This document shows positions 17,448 through 26,776 of a stretch of 64,000 nt of DNA, one piece after another (the first letter of the stretch is position 1; each line of letters begins with the position of its first letter). A program made the translations under genes and the position numbers. Source of the DNA: Pseudomonas knackmussii B13 (GTDB lineage: Bacteria; Pseudomonadota; Gammaproteobacteria; Pseudomonadales; Pseudomonadaceae); NCBI RefSeq assembly GCF_000689415.1, contig NZ_HG322950.1, positions 5,525,501-5,589,500 on the forward strand, given 5' to 3'. Below the pieces are notes generated by a model. It had not been told where the DNA came from, did no database searches, and worked only from the letters and a program-made list of their open reading frames with translations.

Positions 17448-19016
17448 GTGACCCGGCCCACCTCCGTCAAGCCCGACAATTTCTTCCTGCTGCTCTACCA
17501 CGCCCTGCGCCAGCGCCGGGTGCCCATCGCCCTGCGCATCGCCATGCATAGCCTGGTGCTGGTCGCCGCCGCGCTGGTCATCTACGCCTGGGTCATGGGC
17601 ATGCAGTTCAAGCAGGCCATGCACCAGCAGGCCGATGCCGTGGGCCAGAGCCTGACCACGCAGACCGCCGCCTCGGCCACCGAGCTGCTGGTGTCGAACG
17701 ACATCCTCAGCCTCAACGTGCTGCTGGGTAACCTGACCAAGAACCCGCTGGTGGCCCACGCGGCCATCTACAGCGCGGACGGCCGCACCCTGGCCGAGTC
17801 CGGCAACCGGCCGAAACAAGGCCTGCTGGGCAACACCGAGGGCGTGTACTCGACGCAGATCACCTTCCAGGACGTCATGGCCGGGCAGTTGCGCATCAGC
17901 CTGGACATGGAACAATTCCAGCAGCCGATGATGGTCAGCCTGCAGAGCATGGGACTGATCAGCCTGATCCTGCTGCTGCTCACCCTGACCCTCAGCCTGC
18001 GCCTGGGCCGCCACATCTCCACGCCGCTGCTGCAGCTGCGCGTCTGGCTGCGCGATCCGGATGACCCCGCCCCCGGTGCCGGCCTGCACAACGAAATCGG
18101 CGACCTCGCCCGCCAACTCCAGGCCCGCCTGGTGCCGGAGAAACCGCCCGCGCCCGAGCCCGCACCAGCGCCACCACCCGCGCCGCGCAAAACCGCACCC
18201 AAGCCAGCCGCCGCTGCACCGGCCAAGGCTGCAGAGGCTGCGCCGAAGCCGGTGCAGGACCCGCACATCGAGCTCGACGATGACATCGAGCCCAAGCTGG
18301 AACTGTCGGCGGACGAGCACGAATTCGACGAGAACATCTTCGACGACGGCGAACTGCCGCATGTCGAGGCCAGCGACGTGGAAGAGCTCGACGAGCCGCT
18401 GATCGAAGAAGAGCCTGAAGAAGCGGAGCTTGAGCCGGTACTGCCCAACCCGTGCGCCGTACTCGCCGTGCAGCTGGGCAATCAGGAGCAACTGCGACGC
18501 CTGCCGCGTAGCCGCCTGGTGGACCTGCTGGAGCGCTATCGCGATTGCCTGGAGCAGGCCGCGCGCCTGTACAAGGGCCAGCTGTTCACCCTCAGCGATG
18601 GCGGCAGCCTGATCCTCTTCCATGCTCGCGACGACGACGACTACCTGACCCACGCCCTGTGCTGCGGCGAACTGATGCGCGCCCTGGGCCACGCACTGCA
18701 GATCGAAGTAGTCGATAGCGGCATCACCCTGCAACTGCAGCTGGGCATGACCCACGGCGAGGAGCTGGCCGCACTGGCTCAGGCCGAGCTGCTGCAGGAA
18801 GCTGCCGTACAGAGCGCACTGAACCTCAGCCAGCACAGTCGCAACCTGCTTTTGATCGAGCGCTCCATCGCCGAGGACGAGCAGGTGCGCCAGCGCGCCC
18901 GCGTGCGCCCCATCGCCAACCCGGCGGAAGCCAGTTGCGTCGAATGGCTGAAAGAACCCTACCCGTCGATGCTCGAGCGCCAGCTCACCCGCATGCGCGC
19001 CCTGCGCACTTCCTGA
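17448..19016 (+). CDS. AhpA/YtjB (SMP_2)-family membrane protein with C-terminal cyclase-like region
   Basis: A 522-aa inner-membrane protein. Transmembrane helices lie at about residues 32-52 and 168-187, enclosing a periplasmic domain of the SMP/YtjB type. A cytoplasmic Pro/Ala-rich then acidic linker (about 205-330) follows. The last about 165 residues resemble a class III nucleotide-cyclase homology domain: an opening strand CAVLAVQL, LLERYRDCLEQAARLYKGQLFTLSDGGSLILF in two runs, then LQLGMTHGEE and ALNLSQ. The first metal Asp seems missing. GTG 17448 is preferred because upstream codons overlap the promoter. Being divergent from serB is a conserved arrangement. Function unknown; a degenerate nucleotide sensor is one guess. 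Confidence 0.72.
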   Translation: MTRPTSVKPDNFFLLLYHALRQRRVPIALRIAMHSLVLVAAALVIYAWVMGMQFKQAMHQQADAVGQSLTTQTAASATELLVSNDILSLNVLLGNLTKNPLVAHAAIYSADGRTLAESGNRPKQGLLGNTEGVYSTQITFQDVMAGQLRISLDMEQFQQPMMVSLQSMGLISLILLLLTLTLSLRLGRHISTPLLQLRVWLRDPDDPAPGAGLHNEIGDLARQLQARLVPEKPPAPEPAPAPPPAPRKTAPKPAAAAPAKAAEAAPKPVQDPHIELDDDIEPKLELSADEHEFDENIFDDGELPHVEASDVEELDEPLIEEEPEEAELEPVLPNPCAVLAVQLGNQEQLRRLPRSRLVDLLERYRDCLEQAARLYKGQLFTLSDGGSLILFHARDDDDYLTHALCCGELMRALGHALQIEVVDSGITLQLQLGMTHGEELAALAQAELLQEAAVQSALNLSQHSRNLLLIERSIAEDEQVRQRARVRPIANPAEASCVEWLKEPYPSMLERQLTRMRALRTS

Positions 19017-19083
19017 CGAGTCGAACCCAGCCCTGCCGCCCGGCAAGGCTGGCGTCAGCTTCCCAGTAAGCCCAGCGCCCCAA

Positions 19084-20295
19084 TCACTCGATATTCAGCG
19101 AGCGCCGCAGCTGGCTCAGCAAGCCATCTTCCGCAGGGACGTCCTGCGCCACCTGGCGATAGCCGGCGAACGCCGAGAAGCGTTGGCGGAAGTCCACTTC
19201 GATGCTGTAGCGGTTGTCCCAACCCTTCTGCTCCGCCGGCCGCGGGGCGAGCTGATCGCAGTCGGAAAGACTCGAGGCGTCGCTGCAGGCGCGCGTCGCA
19301 GCTGGCAGATAGCGACTCTTCCAGAGCACCCAGGGCGACATCGTGAGCGCCTCGATGCGGTTGCCTGCCAAATCGAACTCCAGCAAACGCAGAAGGCCGT
19401 TCCCGCCCAGGTACTGCATCTGGTAGTCGAACTGCAGCATGTCGACGCTCAGCCCGTGGTCGTTGCTCAGGCGACGATGGCTCGACCCGTTCAGCTGGCT
19501 GCTGAGGGTCAGGAAGATCTGATCATTGCGCCGGATCAGCTTGTCCCACAGGCGCGCCTCCCCGTTGGGCGGCAGGGTTATGCCATGGGAAGCCAGGATC
19601 ACCGGCGTATTCGGATGCTCGTCGAGTACGCGCTGGGCCCAGGCCAGGGTCGCGTCGCTCGGATTGCAGTCCAGCGCCAGCAGCAGGAAGTCCTGGTCAC
19701 CGACGCGGAAACGGTGGTACTGGCTCAAGCCCAGCGGATCGCTGCCGGCATAGGTGGATTGCCAGGTCGCCCGTTGCGGCCCGAAGAACTCATCGAAGTG
19801 ATCGCGTACCGAGCGATGGTCGTCGCCGGGCAGCTCGCCCTGGATATCCCGCGCACCGGTCATGATGCTGTAGGGCACGCCACCTTCCTCGAGCAGGCGC
19901 ATGGCGCTGGAGGCGACTCGCCACTGGGTCAGGCTGCTGGCGTTCTGCACCACGTCCCCCAGGTGCACCACCAGCGGAATCTGCAGCGCGGTGGCGTTCT
20001 GCGCCAGCCAGTGAGTCTGGGCGAAAAAGGCCATCACCGGGTCGTAAGACAGGTTGTCGTAGCGCCGGGTCGTGCGGAAAAGCGAGCGCGCCTGGTGATT
20101 GTTCTCCGAGTAGTACTGGGTGTCGGGCAGCACCGCCAGCACGAAGTGTCCCGGGCGCGGCTCCAGCGCCAGCGGCGGCAGCGGGTGTTCGCGGAAGAAC
20201 GCCTGGTCCCGGGCGATGTGCCGGCGCTCGCCAGGGCTGGCGCCACAACCGCACAACGACAGCAGGCAAGCAGCGAGGATGAGGAGACGTGTCAT
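19084..20295 (-). CDS. Lipoprotein metallophosphoesterase
   Basis: A 403-aa calcineurin-like phosphoesterase with a lipoprotein signal (MTRLLILAACLLSLCGCG, modified Cys probably in LCGC). Metal-ligand motifs in order are LPDTQYY, HLGDVVQN, TGARD in place of the usual GNHD, and ASHGI. ATG 20295 is chosen because it gives the lipoprotein signal; the open frame extends 46 unlike residues upstream. It starts 10 bases after the stop of the ArnT-like gene, so the two form an operon. Substrate is not predictable. In my recollection of PAO1 this pair is absent from this site. Confidence 0.78.
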   Translation of the reverse strand: MTRLLILAACLLSLCGCGASPGERRHIARDQAFFREHPLPPLALEPRPGHFVLAVLPDTQYYSENNHQARSLFRTTRRYDNLSYDPVMAFFAQTHWLAQNATALQIPLVVHLGDVVQNASSLTQWRVASSAMRLLEEGGVPYSIMTGARDIQGELPGDDHRSVRDHFDEFFGPQRATWQSTYAGSDPLGLSQYHRFRVGDQDFLLLALDCNPSDATLAWAQRVLDEHPNTPVILASHGITLPPNGEARLWDKLIRRNDQIFLTLSSQLNGSSHRRLSNDHGLSVDMLQFDYQMQYLGGNGLLRLLEFDLAGNRIEALTMSPWVLWKSRYLPAATRACSDASSLSDCDQLAPRPAEQKGWDNRYSIEVDFRQRFSAFAGYRQVAQDVPAEDGLLSQLRRSLNIE

Positions 20296-20305
20296 GCGCT
20301 GAAGG

Positions 20306-21964
20306 TCACTCGCGGGCCCCGCCGGGTGCAGGGAGATACAGCAGCACATAGGGATCATGATCGAAATCGGCAGCCACCACCGGGCGCAGCCCGGCCAATG
20401 GCGTCGCAGCAAGCGCACGCTCATGAGCGGCATCCATCACCAGGTAGAGCGGCCCCTGCAAACCTGCCAACTGGCTGTCCTGATCGACGAAGCGCGGCTG
20501 CAGGTCGTGATCGAGGTTGACCAGATACTTGATCGCCTTGGCGTCCTTGCCGAGCCCGACGAAAGCCACCGGCGCCGGCTTGGCGCTGATGGCGGCGTCC
20601 GCTGCGAGAGTGAATTCGCGGGTGCCGTAGAGGCCGCGTTCGATGGGCTCGAAAGCGACGATGTAGGCGGCCCACAGCGACAGAACCGCGCACCCGGCCA
20701 ACGCCAGGGCACGCTGGCGCGGCTTCGCCAGCGCCCACAGCGCCAGCCCCTGGAACAGTAGAAGCAGCGCCAGAGCGCGATGCATGGCGTGGTGATAGTC
20801 GGCAAGCTGAGGTGAATGCCGCCAAGCGAACAGCAGCGCCAGGCTAAGTAGACCAGGCAAGGCAAACCACAGACTCTGAAGCACGATGCGCAGAATGGAA
20901 GCCAGACGGCTTCCAACGACGTGGAACGGATAGGCCGCGATGATCGCCGCATAGGGTGCCATCGCCAGGATGTAGCGGGCCTTCTTGGCCTGCGGCAGCG
21001 ACAGGCCGATCATCACGACCAGAGCCGCCAGCGCACAGGCACGCAGGAGCACGCGCGTGCCCTGCTCCTCGGTGCGCCCGCCCTTGCCGAACAGCAGAGC
21101 CAGAGCCGGCAGCGCCAGCGGGAACGCAATGGCATAGTTGCCGGGCGCGCTGAGGAAGTAATAGAGCGGCGAGTTGGCGCCGGCGCTGCCGTCCAGGCGA
21201 CCGACCACCTCCATCTGCAGGACCGAGTGGGCGAAGGCAGCGCCATCGCTCAGATCGGCCACTGCGAGCAATACCAGGCAACAGACCAGCAGCAATCCTG
21301 CGGCGAGCGGGGCAAAGGCCAGCAGACGCCGCCACTCCCCTGCCGCAACCCAGCAGGCACAGACCACGCCGGCGGGTATCACCAGGCCCAGCGGGCCACG
21401 AATCAGGAAGCCGACCAGCATCAGCACGCCCAGCCAGCCCAGCAGCCGTGGCAACGGCCGCTCGCGGTCGCGGTAGGCGAGATAGAAGGCGCCCAAGGCC
21501 AGGGCAGAGATCATCTGGTCCAGCGAGACCGCGCGGGTTTCGCTGACGAAAGTTGCTGTCAGCAGCAGGAGCGCAACGCTGAGCAACGCCCAGCGAACCG
21601 AGATCGGCTCCAGCAGGCGGTAGACCAGCGCGACGACCGCCGCCGAGGCGAGCGCCGAAGGCAACCAGGCGGCCAGGCTGTCCACCCGCCCGAACGGCAG
21701 CGACAGCAAGTAGATGAATAGCGTCGAGGTGCCCGGATAGTCCGGGTAGGCCTCGCCATAGGTCATGGGGAAGAAGCTGGGGCCGTGGCGCAGCATCTCC
21801 TGGGCGAAGAGCACGAAGCGCGAATCGAAGCCGATCACTTCGCGCCCCTGGGCCTGCATGCAGAAAAGCAACAGCGCGAGCGCCCCCAACAGCCAGGCGC
21901 GCGCGACCGGGCTCAGGCGCGCCAGCCCGAAAGGCAGGGAGGACGGGGAGATGGACGGCAGCAC
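20306..21964 (-). CDS. ArnT-like lipid-linked glycosyltransferase (PMT/GT83-type)
   Basis: A 552-aa polytopic membrane protein with about 11-12 hydrophobic segments. Its first periplasmic loop carries IGFDSRFVLFAQEML and YPDYPGTSTLF, matching the DxR/E-type loop of ArnT and related glycosyltransferases that use undecaprenyl-phosphate sugars. True ArnT belongs to an arn operon for aminoarabinose; no other arn gene is here, so donor and acceptor are uncertain. It is the first gene of a two-gene unit with the lipoprotein phosphoesterase. Confidence 0.75.
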   Translation of the reverse strand: MLPSISPSSLPFGLARLSPVARAWLLGALALLLFCMQAQGREVIGFDSRFVLFAQEMLRHGPSFFPMTYGEAYPDYPGTSTLFIYLLSLPFGRVDSLAAWLPSALASAAVVALVYRLLEPISVRWALLSVALLLLTATFVSETRAVSLDQMISALALGAFYLAYRDRERPLPRLLGWLGVLMLVGFLIRGPLGLVIPAGVVCACWVAAGEWRRLLAFAPLAAGLLLVCCLVLLAVADLSDGAAFAHSVLQMEVVGRLDGSAGANSPLYYFLSAPGNYAIAFPLALPALALLFGKGGRTEEQGTRVLLRACALAALVVMIGLSLPQAKKARYILAMAPYAAIIAAYPFHVVGSRLASILRIVLQSLWFALPGLLSLALLFAWRHSPQLADYHHAMHRALALLLLFQGLALWALAKPRQRALALAGCAVLSLWAAYIVAFEPIERGLYGTREFTLAADAAISAKPAPVAFVGLGKDAKAIKYLVNLDHDLQPRFVDQDSQLAGLQGPLYLVMDAAHERALAATPLAGLRPVVAADFDHDPYVLLYLPAPGGARE

Positions 21965-22114
21965 GGGTGCTCCTCCGCCAGACCATGACCGAAGGGATTC
22001 CGGTCACCGCGATTGGCAGATTCGCAGCCTTATTAGCACCGACGCAGTTAAGAAGTTGTTAAGTGCCGACGCCCGACAGAGAGCGGTTCGGGCGCGGCAC
22101 GAGAGGAGCGGCAA

Positions 22115-22831
22115 TTAGAAGCGGAAGACTTCTACATCGGTGCGGATGGGCACAACCAGCGGCATTTTCGGCCCTTCTTCCTTGGGCTTGGCCGCCTGTT
22201 CGGCAACTGCGGTCGGCTGCTTGCGCGGCGCCGGCGGCTGCTCGATCGCTACTGCCACAGGGCGTACGTCGCCGGCCAGCTGCTCAGCCAGGCGGCGCAA
22301 CAGGTCGCTTTGCGCGCGGACCTGATCCTTGATGCTGCCGTCATGCTTCTCTTCCTGATGGAAGACACGGCTGTCGCGCAGCGCACCCTTCTGGTCGAGC
22401 AGGCGCCAGCGCGCATCGAGTACGGCGGGCTCTTTCGGACCAGAGTCGAGGCGACTGATGTCGAGCATCACTTGCACCTGCGGAGCGAATCCGGGCTTTT
22501 CCGGGAACAGCGCCAGGCGCGTGCTGTCCAGTTGACTGGAGAGCTGACGCAGCAGTTGCTGGCTCACGTTGGTTTGCAGGCTACCGGCCCAGCGCGCATC
22601 GCTGGACAGATTGAGGATGCCATCGGCCTGGCGCTGAACCATGGTTTCGCGCTGCAGGTAGTCGGCCAGTTGCACCGGCCCGAGAAGAACGGCCACGCCG
22701 TTGTCGCGGGTCGGCACCGAACTCGAACCGGTATCCAGCTGATATAGCTGGGCCGGTCGATTCACCGAACATCCCGCCAGCCCGAGCAGGCTGACGAGGG
22801 AAAGACATGCGAGGATGCGCAGAGCGCTCAT
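22115..22831 (-). CDS. PqiC (YmbA)-family lipoprotein
   Basis: A 238-aa outer-membrane lipoprotein candidate with signal LSLVSLLGLAGC (lipobox LAGC, Cys21). The fold family is the ABC-type transport auxiliary component (PqiC, DUF330): YQLDTG near the start, VAVLLGPVQLADYLQRETMV, and W-A-G-S-L with LLRQLSSQL. The C-terminal 50 residues are Pro/Ala/Lys-rich. PqiC normally pairs with PqiA and PqiB to move phospholipids across the envelope; neither is adjacent, so this is an orphan copy. It follows parC on the same strand after a 150-base gap. Confidence 0.78.
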   Translation of the reverse strand: MSALRILACLSLVSLLGLAGCSVNRPAQLYQLDTGSSSVPTRDNGVAVLLGPVQLADYLQRETMVQRQADGILNLSSDARWAGSLQTNVSQQLLRQLSSQLDSTRLALFPEKPGFAPQVQVMLDISRLDSGPKEPAVLDARWRLLDQKGALRDSRVFHQEEKHDGSIKDQVRAQSDLLRRLAEQLAGDVRPVAVAIEQPPAPRKQPTAVAEQAAKPKEEGPKMPLVVPIRTDVEVFRF

Positions 22832-22981
22832 CGGGCATCACCGTGTTTCGCCGAAGTTCGGCGATACTTGCTACAAATCGAAGAATTTAACGACAAAGGC
22901 GCCAAGGCGCCCCTGTCAAAGGGACCTATCATCCCCTAACCGGCGCCATAGCTCCAGAGGCAGAGTGTGTCGCGGGGCGTT

Positions 22982-25246
22982 TCAATCCTGAGACAGGGGC
23001 TCGACCAGCAGCGCATCGACCCGCTGGAAACCGCGCGGTAGCTTGTTGCCACGCCGACCACGCTCACCCTTGTAATGTTCCAGGTCATCGCCTTTAAGCG
23101 ACAGGGTGCGCTTGCCCGCCTGCAGCACCAGGGTTGCGCCATTCGGTAGCACCGCCAGGTCCGTGAGGTACTCCTCGCGACTGGCAACACGCTCGCCCGG
23201 CACGCCGATGATCTTGTTGCCCTTGCCCTTGGCCAGCTGCGGCAGGTCGGCGACCTTGAACAGCAGCAGGCGACCTTCGGTGGTCACCGCCGCCAGCCAG
23301 TCCTGCTCGACGTCCGCAACCGGACGCGGCGCCATCACCTGCGCGCCGTTGGGCAGGCTGAGCAGCGCCTTGCCGGCCTTGTTCTTGGCCTGCATGTCCT
23401 CGCCCTTGACCACGAAGCCATAGCCCGCATCCGAAGCCAGTACGTAGAGCGCGCTGTCCTCCGGCAGGAGCACGCGCTCGAAGCTCGCCCCCGGCGGCGG
23501 GGTCAGGCGGCCAGTGAGCGGCTCGCCCTGCCCACGCGCAGACGGCAGGCTGTGCGCCGCCAGCGAATAACTGCGGCCGGTGGAGTCGATGAACACGGCG
23601 TACTGATTTGAACGGCCTGGAGCGGCAGCCTTGAAGCCGTCGCCGGCCTTGTAGGAAAGCCCGGTCGCATCGATGTCGTGGCCCTTGGCGCAGCGCACCC
23701 AGCCCTTCTCGGACAGCACCACGGTGACCGGCTCGGTCGGCATCAGTTCGGTTTCCGACAGCGCCTTCGCCTCGGCGCGCTCGACGATTGGCGAGCGACG
23801 GTCGTCGCCGTAGGTCTCGGCATCGGCCAGCAGCTCGTCACGTACCAGTTTGCGCAGCTTGGCGTTGGAACCGAGGATCGCCAGCAGCTTGGCGCGTTCC
23901 TTGGCCAGTTCGTCCTGCTCGCCGCGGATCTTCATCTCTTCCAGGCGCGCCAGCTGACGCAGGCGGGTGTCGAGGATGTAGTCGGCTTGCAGCTCGGACA
24001 ACTCGAAGCGTTGCATCAGCACTGGCTTGGGCTGGTCTTCGGTGCGGATGATGTGGATGACTTCGTCGAGGTTGAGGAAGGCGACCAGCAAGCCTTCCAA
24101 CAGGTGCAGGCGCTTCTCGACCTTGTCCAGGCGGAACTGCAGGCGACGGCGCACGGTGTCGGTGCGATAGGTCAGCCACTCGCTCAGCACCTGGCGCAGG
24201 TCCTTGACCTGCGGTTTGCCGTCCAGGCCGATGACGTTCATGTTCACCCGGTAGGAGCTTTCCAGGTCCGTGGTGGCGAACAGGTGGGTCATCAGCTCTT
24301 CGGCATCCACGCGATTGGAACGCGGAATGATGACGATGCGGGTCGGGTTCTCGTGGTCCGACTCGTCGCGCAGGTCGGCAACCATCGGCAGCTTCTTGGC
24401 CTGCATCTGGCTGGCGATCTGCTCCAGCACCTTGGCGCCGGACACCTGGTGCGGTAGCGCGGTGACCACGATGTCGCCGTCTTCCACGCGATACACGGCG
24501 CGCATGCGCACCGAGCCGCGGCCGGTTTCGTAGATTTTCTGTAGGTCGGCGCGCGGGGTGATGATTTCCGCCTCGGTGGGGAAATCCGGGCCCGGCACAT
24601 GCTCGATCAGCTCACCGACCGTGGCGTCGGGCTGGTCCAGCAGACGAATGCAGGCCGCAGCCACTTCGCGCAGGTTATGCGGCGGGATGTCGGTGGCCAT
24701 GCCCACGGCGATACCGGTGGTGCCATTGAGCAGCAGGTTGGGCAGGCGCGCCGGCAGCACGGCCGGCTCTTCCAGGGTGCCGTCGAAGTTCGGCACCCAG
24801 TCCGCGGTGCCCTGGCCCAGCTCGGAAAGCAGGGTCTCGGCGTAGCGCGACAGGCGCGCCTCGGTGTAACGCATGGCGGCGAAGGACTTGGGATCGTCCG
24901 GCGCCCCCCAGTTGCCCTGGCCATCCACCAGCGGATAGCGGTAGGAGAACGGCTGCGCCATCAGCACCATGGCCTCGTAGCAGGCCGAGTCGCCGTGCGG
25001 GTGGTACTTACCCAGCACGTCACCGACGGTACGCGCCGACTTCTTGTGCTTGGCGTCCGCGTCCAGGCCCAGCTCGCTCATGGCGTAGACGATGCGGCGC
25101 TGCACCGGTTTCAGGCCGTCGCCGATATGCGGCAGGGCGCGGTCCATGATCACGTACATGGAGTAGTTCAGATAAGCCTGCTCGGTGAAGTCGGCGAGGG
25201 AGCGACGCTCCACACCTTCCAGGCTGAGATCGAGGGTTTCGCTCAT
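22982..25246 (-). CDS. parC: DNA topoisomerase IV subunit A
   Basis: Type IIA topoisomerase breakage-reunion subunit (754 aa) that decatenates daughter chromosomes with ParE. The catalytic tyrosine is Tyr127 (AAMRYTEARLS). The quinolone-determining region reads HPHGDSACYEAM with Ser87 and Glu91, the susceptible-type residues. The C-terminal half (about 500-754) carries the beta-pinwheel repeats. GAGG precedes the ATG. It is the last gene of the parE-to-parC run, separated from parE by two small genes. Confidence 0.96.
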   Translation of the reverse strand: MSETLDLSLEGVERRSLADFTEQAYLNYSMYVIMDRALPHIGDGLKPVQRRIVYAMSELGLDADAKHKKSARTVGDVLGKYHPHGDSACYEAMVLMAQPFSYRYPLVDGQGNWGAPDDPKSFAAMRYTEARLSRYAETLLSELGQGTADWVPNFDGTLEEPAVLPARLPNLLLNGTTGIAVGMATDIPPHNLREVAAACIRLLDQPDATVGELIEHVPGPDFPTEAEIITPRADLQKIYETGRGSVRMRAVYRVEDGDIVVTALPHQVSGAKVLEQIASQMQAKKLPMVADLRDESDHENPTRIVIIPRSNRVDAEELMTHLFATTDLESSYRVNMNVIGLDGKPQVKDLRQVLSEWLTYRTDTVRRRLQFRLDKVEKRLHLLEGLLVAFLNLDEVIHIIRTEDQPKPVLMQRFELSELQADYILDTRLRQLARLEEMKIRGEQDELAKERAKLLAILGSNAKLRKLVRDELLADAETYGDDRRSPIVERAEAKALSETELMPTEPVTVVLSEKGWVRCAKGHDIDATGLSYKAGDGFKAAAPGRSNQYAVFIDSTGRSYSLAAHSLPSARGQGEPLTGRLTPPPGASFERVLLPEDSALYVLASDAGYGFVVKGEDMQAKNKAGKALLSLPNGAQVMAPRPVADVEQDWLAAVTTEGRLLLFKVADLPQLAKGKGNKIIGVPGERVASREEYLTDLAVLPNGATLVLQAGKRTLSLKGDDLEHYKGERGRRGNKLPRGFQRVDALLVEPLSQD

Positions 25247-25253
25247 GCGTGCC

Positions 25254-25778
25254 TCACGGGGAAATGTTCTGGCGCAGCACCAGGGTGCCGTCGCGCTGGG
25301 AGAATTCGAGTTGTTTGAGGGCGCTCATGCCGAGCAGCACCTCGTTGCCGTCCATGCCCGGCGCAATCAGCGCCGGCACGTCGTGGAGCAGAATGTCGCC
25401 GAGTTCCAGGCGCTGCAGGCGCGTACGCCAGCCCTGGGTGCGACCGTTGGCGGTATCCAGGTCGACCGGCGCGCCACGCTTGAGCTGCAGCCGCTGGGCA
25501 AGGGTTTCCGGCACCGCCACGGCGCTGGCACCAGTGTCGAGCAGAAAGGTCGCCGGCGTGCCGTCGATCAGTCCATCGAACACGTAGTGACCCTGGCGAT
25601 TGCTCAGCAGGCGCAGCTCGACGAAGCCGTCGCCGTGCAGCGACTGCGGTTGCACATTCGGGTTGTGCTGGCGCTGCTCCCAGAGACCGAAGAAGTGCGT
25701 GGCAAGGCCGATGCCGGCCAGCCAGGCGCCGATCATCATGGCCTTGCCGAGGCCGCGTCCGGGTTGTGCTTCGCTCAT
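25254..25778 (-). CDS. Membrane-anchored retropepsin-like aspartic protease (TIGR02281-type)
   Basis: A 174-aa protein with an N-terminal anchor (about residues 14-34) and a single retropepsin-like domain. The catalytic motif is FLLDTGASAVAVPE and a second motif is LLGMSALKQLEF. Such proteins act as clan AA aspartic proteases, probably as dimers in the periplasm; substrates are unknown. It overlaps the phytase-like gene by four bases (ATGA) and ends seven bases before the parC start, so it is firmly inside the par operon. Confidence 0.85.
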   Translation of the reverse strand: MSEAQPGRGLGKAMMIGAWLAGIGLATHFFGLWEQRQHNPNVQPQSLHGDGFVELRLLSNRQGHYVFDGLIDGTPATFLLDTGASAVAVPETLAQRLQLKRGAPVDLDTANGRTQGWRTRLQRLELGDILLHDVPALIAPGMDGNEVLLGMSALKQLEFSQRDGTLVLRQNISP

Positions 25779-26776
25779 TGGCCACCCAGCCAGCCCTCCG
25801 CCGGTGCGGCGAAGCGCAGTACGTAGGGACGCAAATCACCATTGGCGCGAGGTGTGTCGCCGTTGTCCAGGCCGATCCAGGCGCCCTTGTCGTCGATCAC
25901 CAGCGCCTCGGCCACCCCATAAGGCAGCGGATAACGCCGCTCAGGCGTCAGCGCGCCAGCGGCGAACGACCAGCAGCGCTCGACGGCGCCACTGTCGGCG
26001 TCGCGCCGGCAGATCTGGTGCAGCAGGCGCTCAAGGGTGAACAGCTTGCCCTGGTAAAGCGAGAGGTCGGCGAAGTCCAACGGCCAGGGCTTGTCGCTGT
26101 TCAAGGCCGCCGGCGGCATGGCGGTGCCGCCCTCGTTGAACATCACGCAGGCGCCGTCGCACTTCCAGGTGCCGTTGTCGTTGCGCAGGCGCAGCAAGCC
26201 ACGGCGTTGGCGCTCGGCGGCGAGCCAGAGGCGCTTGCCGTCGGGATCGATGGCGATCCCTTCGTAGTAGGCGTTGTTGACCATCAGCAAGCCGCTGGCA
26301 CGGGCCTGGCGCAGCAGCGACTTGGGCAGCGGCAGCCATTCCGGTTCGCCGGTCTGCGGCAGGCGCAGCACGCCAGCGTAGGCCTCGCTCACCAGATAGC
26401 GGTTGCCCGCGCGATCGCAGCTGATGCCTTCGAGATCCAGGGCACCTCCGCGCAGCAGGCTCATGCCCCAGGTACGCACTCGTTCGCCCCAGGACAAGCC
26501 GCTGTCCGGCAGCCCGGGCGCACTGAACAGCTCCGCCTTGGCCTGCCAGACACTGCCGGGCGTCTCGTCCGGCCGCAGGCTGTAGGCGCGGTCGTCGTCT
26601 CGGTCGGACACGGTCCACAGCTCGCCATCGCACAGCGCCAGCCCCGACAGGTTGCCGCCGCGCATGCCTTCGACGGCGTGCTCGCTGACGAACGCCAGCT
26701 CAGCGGGTGCAGGCGTGTCAGCGAGTGCAGTCGCGCAGCCCAGGACGGCCGCCAGGGCGGCCAGCCACAAGCGCAT
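25775..26776 (-). CDS. Secreted esterase-like / phytase-like beta-propeller protein
   Basis: A 333-aa protein with a signal peptide ending near ATALA (residue 19). Repeated short motifs such as LSGLALCDGELWTVSDRDDDRAY fit the 'esterase-like activity of phytase' family (Pfam Phytase-like), a beta-propeller often in the periplasm. No catalytic residue can be named from sequence alone. Its ATG overlaps the parE stop by one base (TGATG), so it is translationally coupled to parE. The same position holds a similar gene in PAO1 as I recall it. Confidence 0.78.
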   Translation of the reverse strand: MRLWLAALAAVLGCATALADTPAPAELAFVSEHAVEGMRGGNLSGLALCDGELWTVSDRDDDRAYSLRPDETPGSVWQAKAELFSAPGLPDSGLSWGERVRTWGMSLLRGGALDLEGISCDRAGNRYLVSEAYAGVLRLPQTGEPEWLPLPKSLLRQARASGLLMVNNAYYEGIAIDPDGKRLWLAAERQRRGLLRLRNDNGTWKCDGACVMFNEGGTAMPPAALNSDKPWPLDFADLSLYQGKLFTLERLLHQICRRDADSGAVERCWSFAAGALTPERRYPLPYGVAEALVIDDKGAWIGLDNGDTPRANGDLRPYVLRFAAPAEGWLGGQ

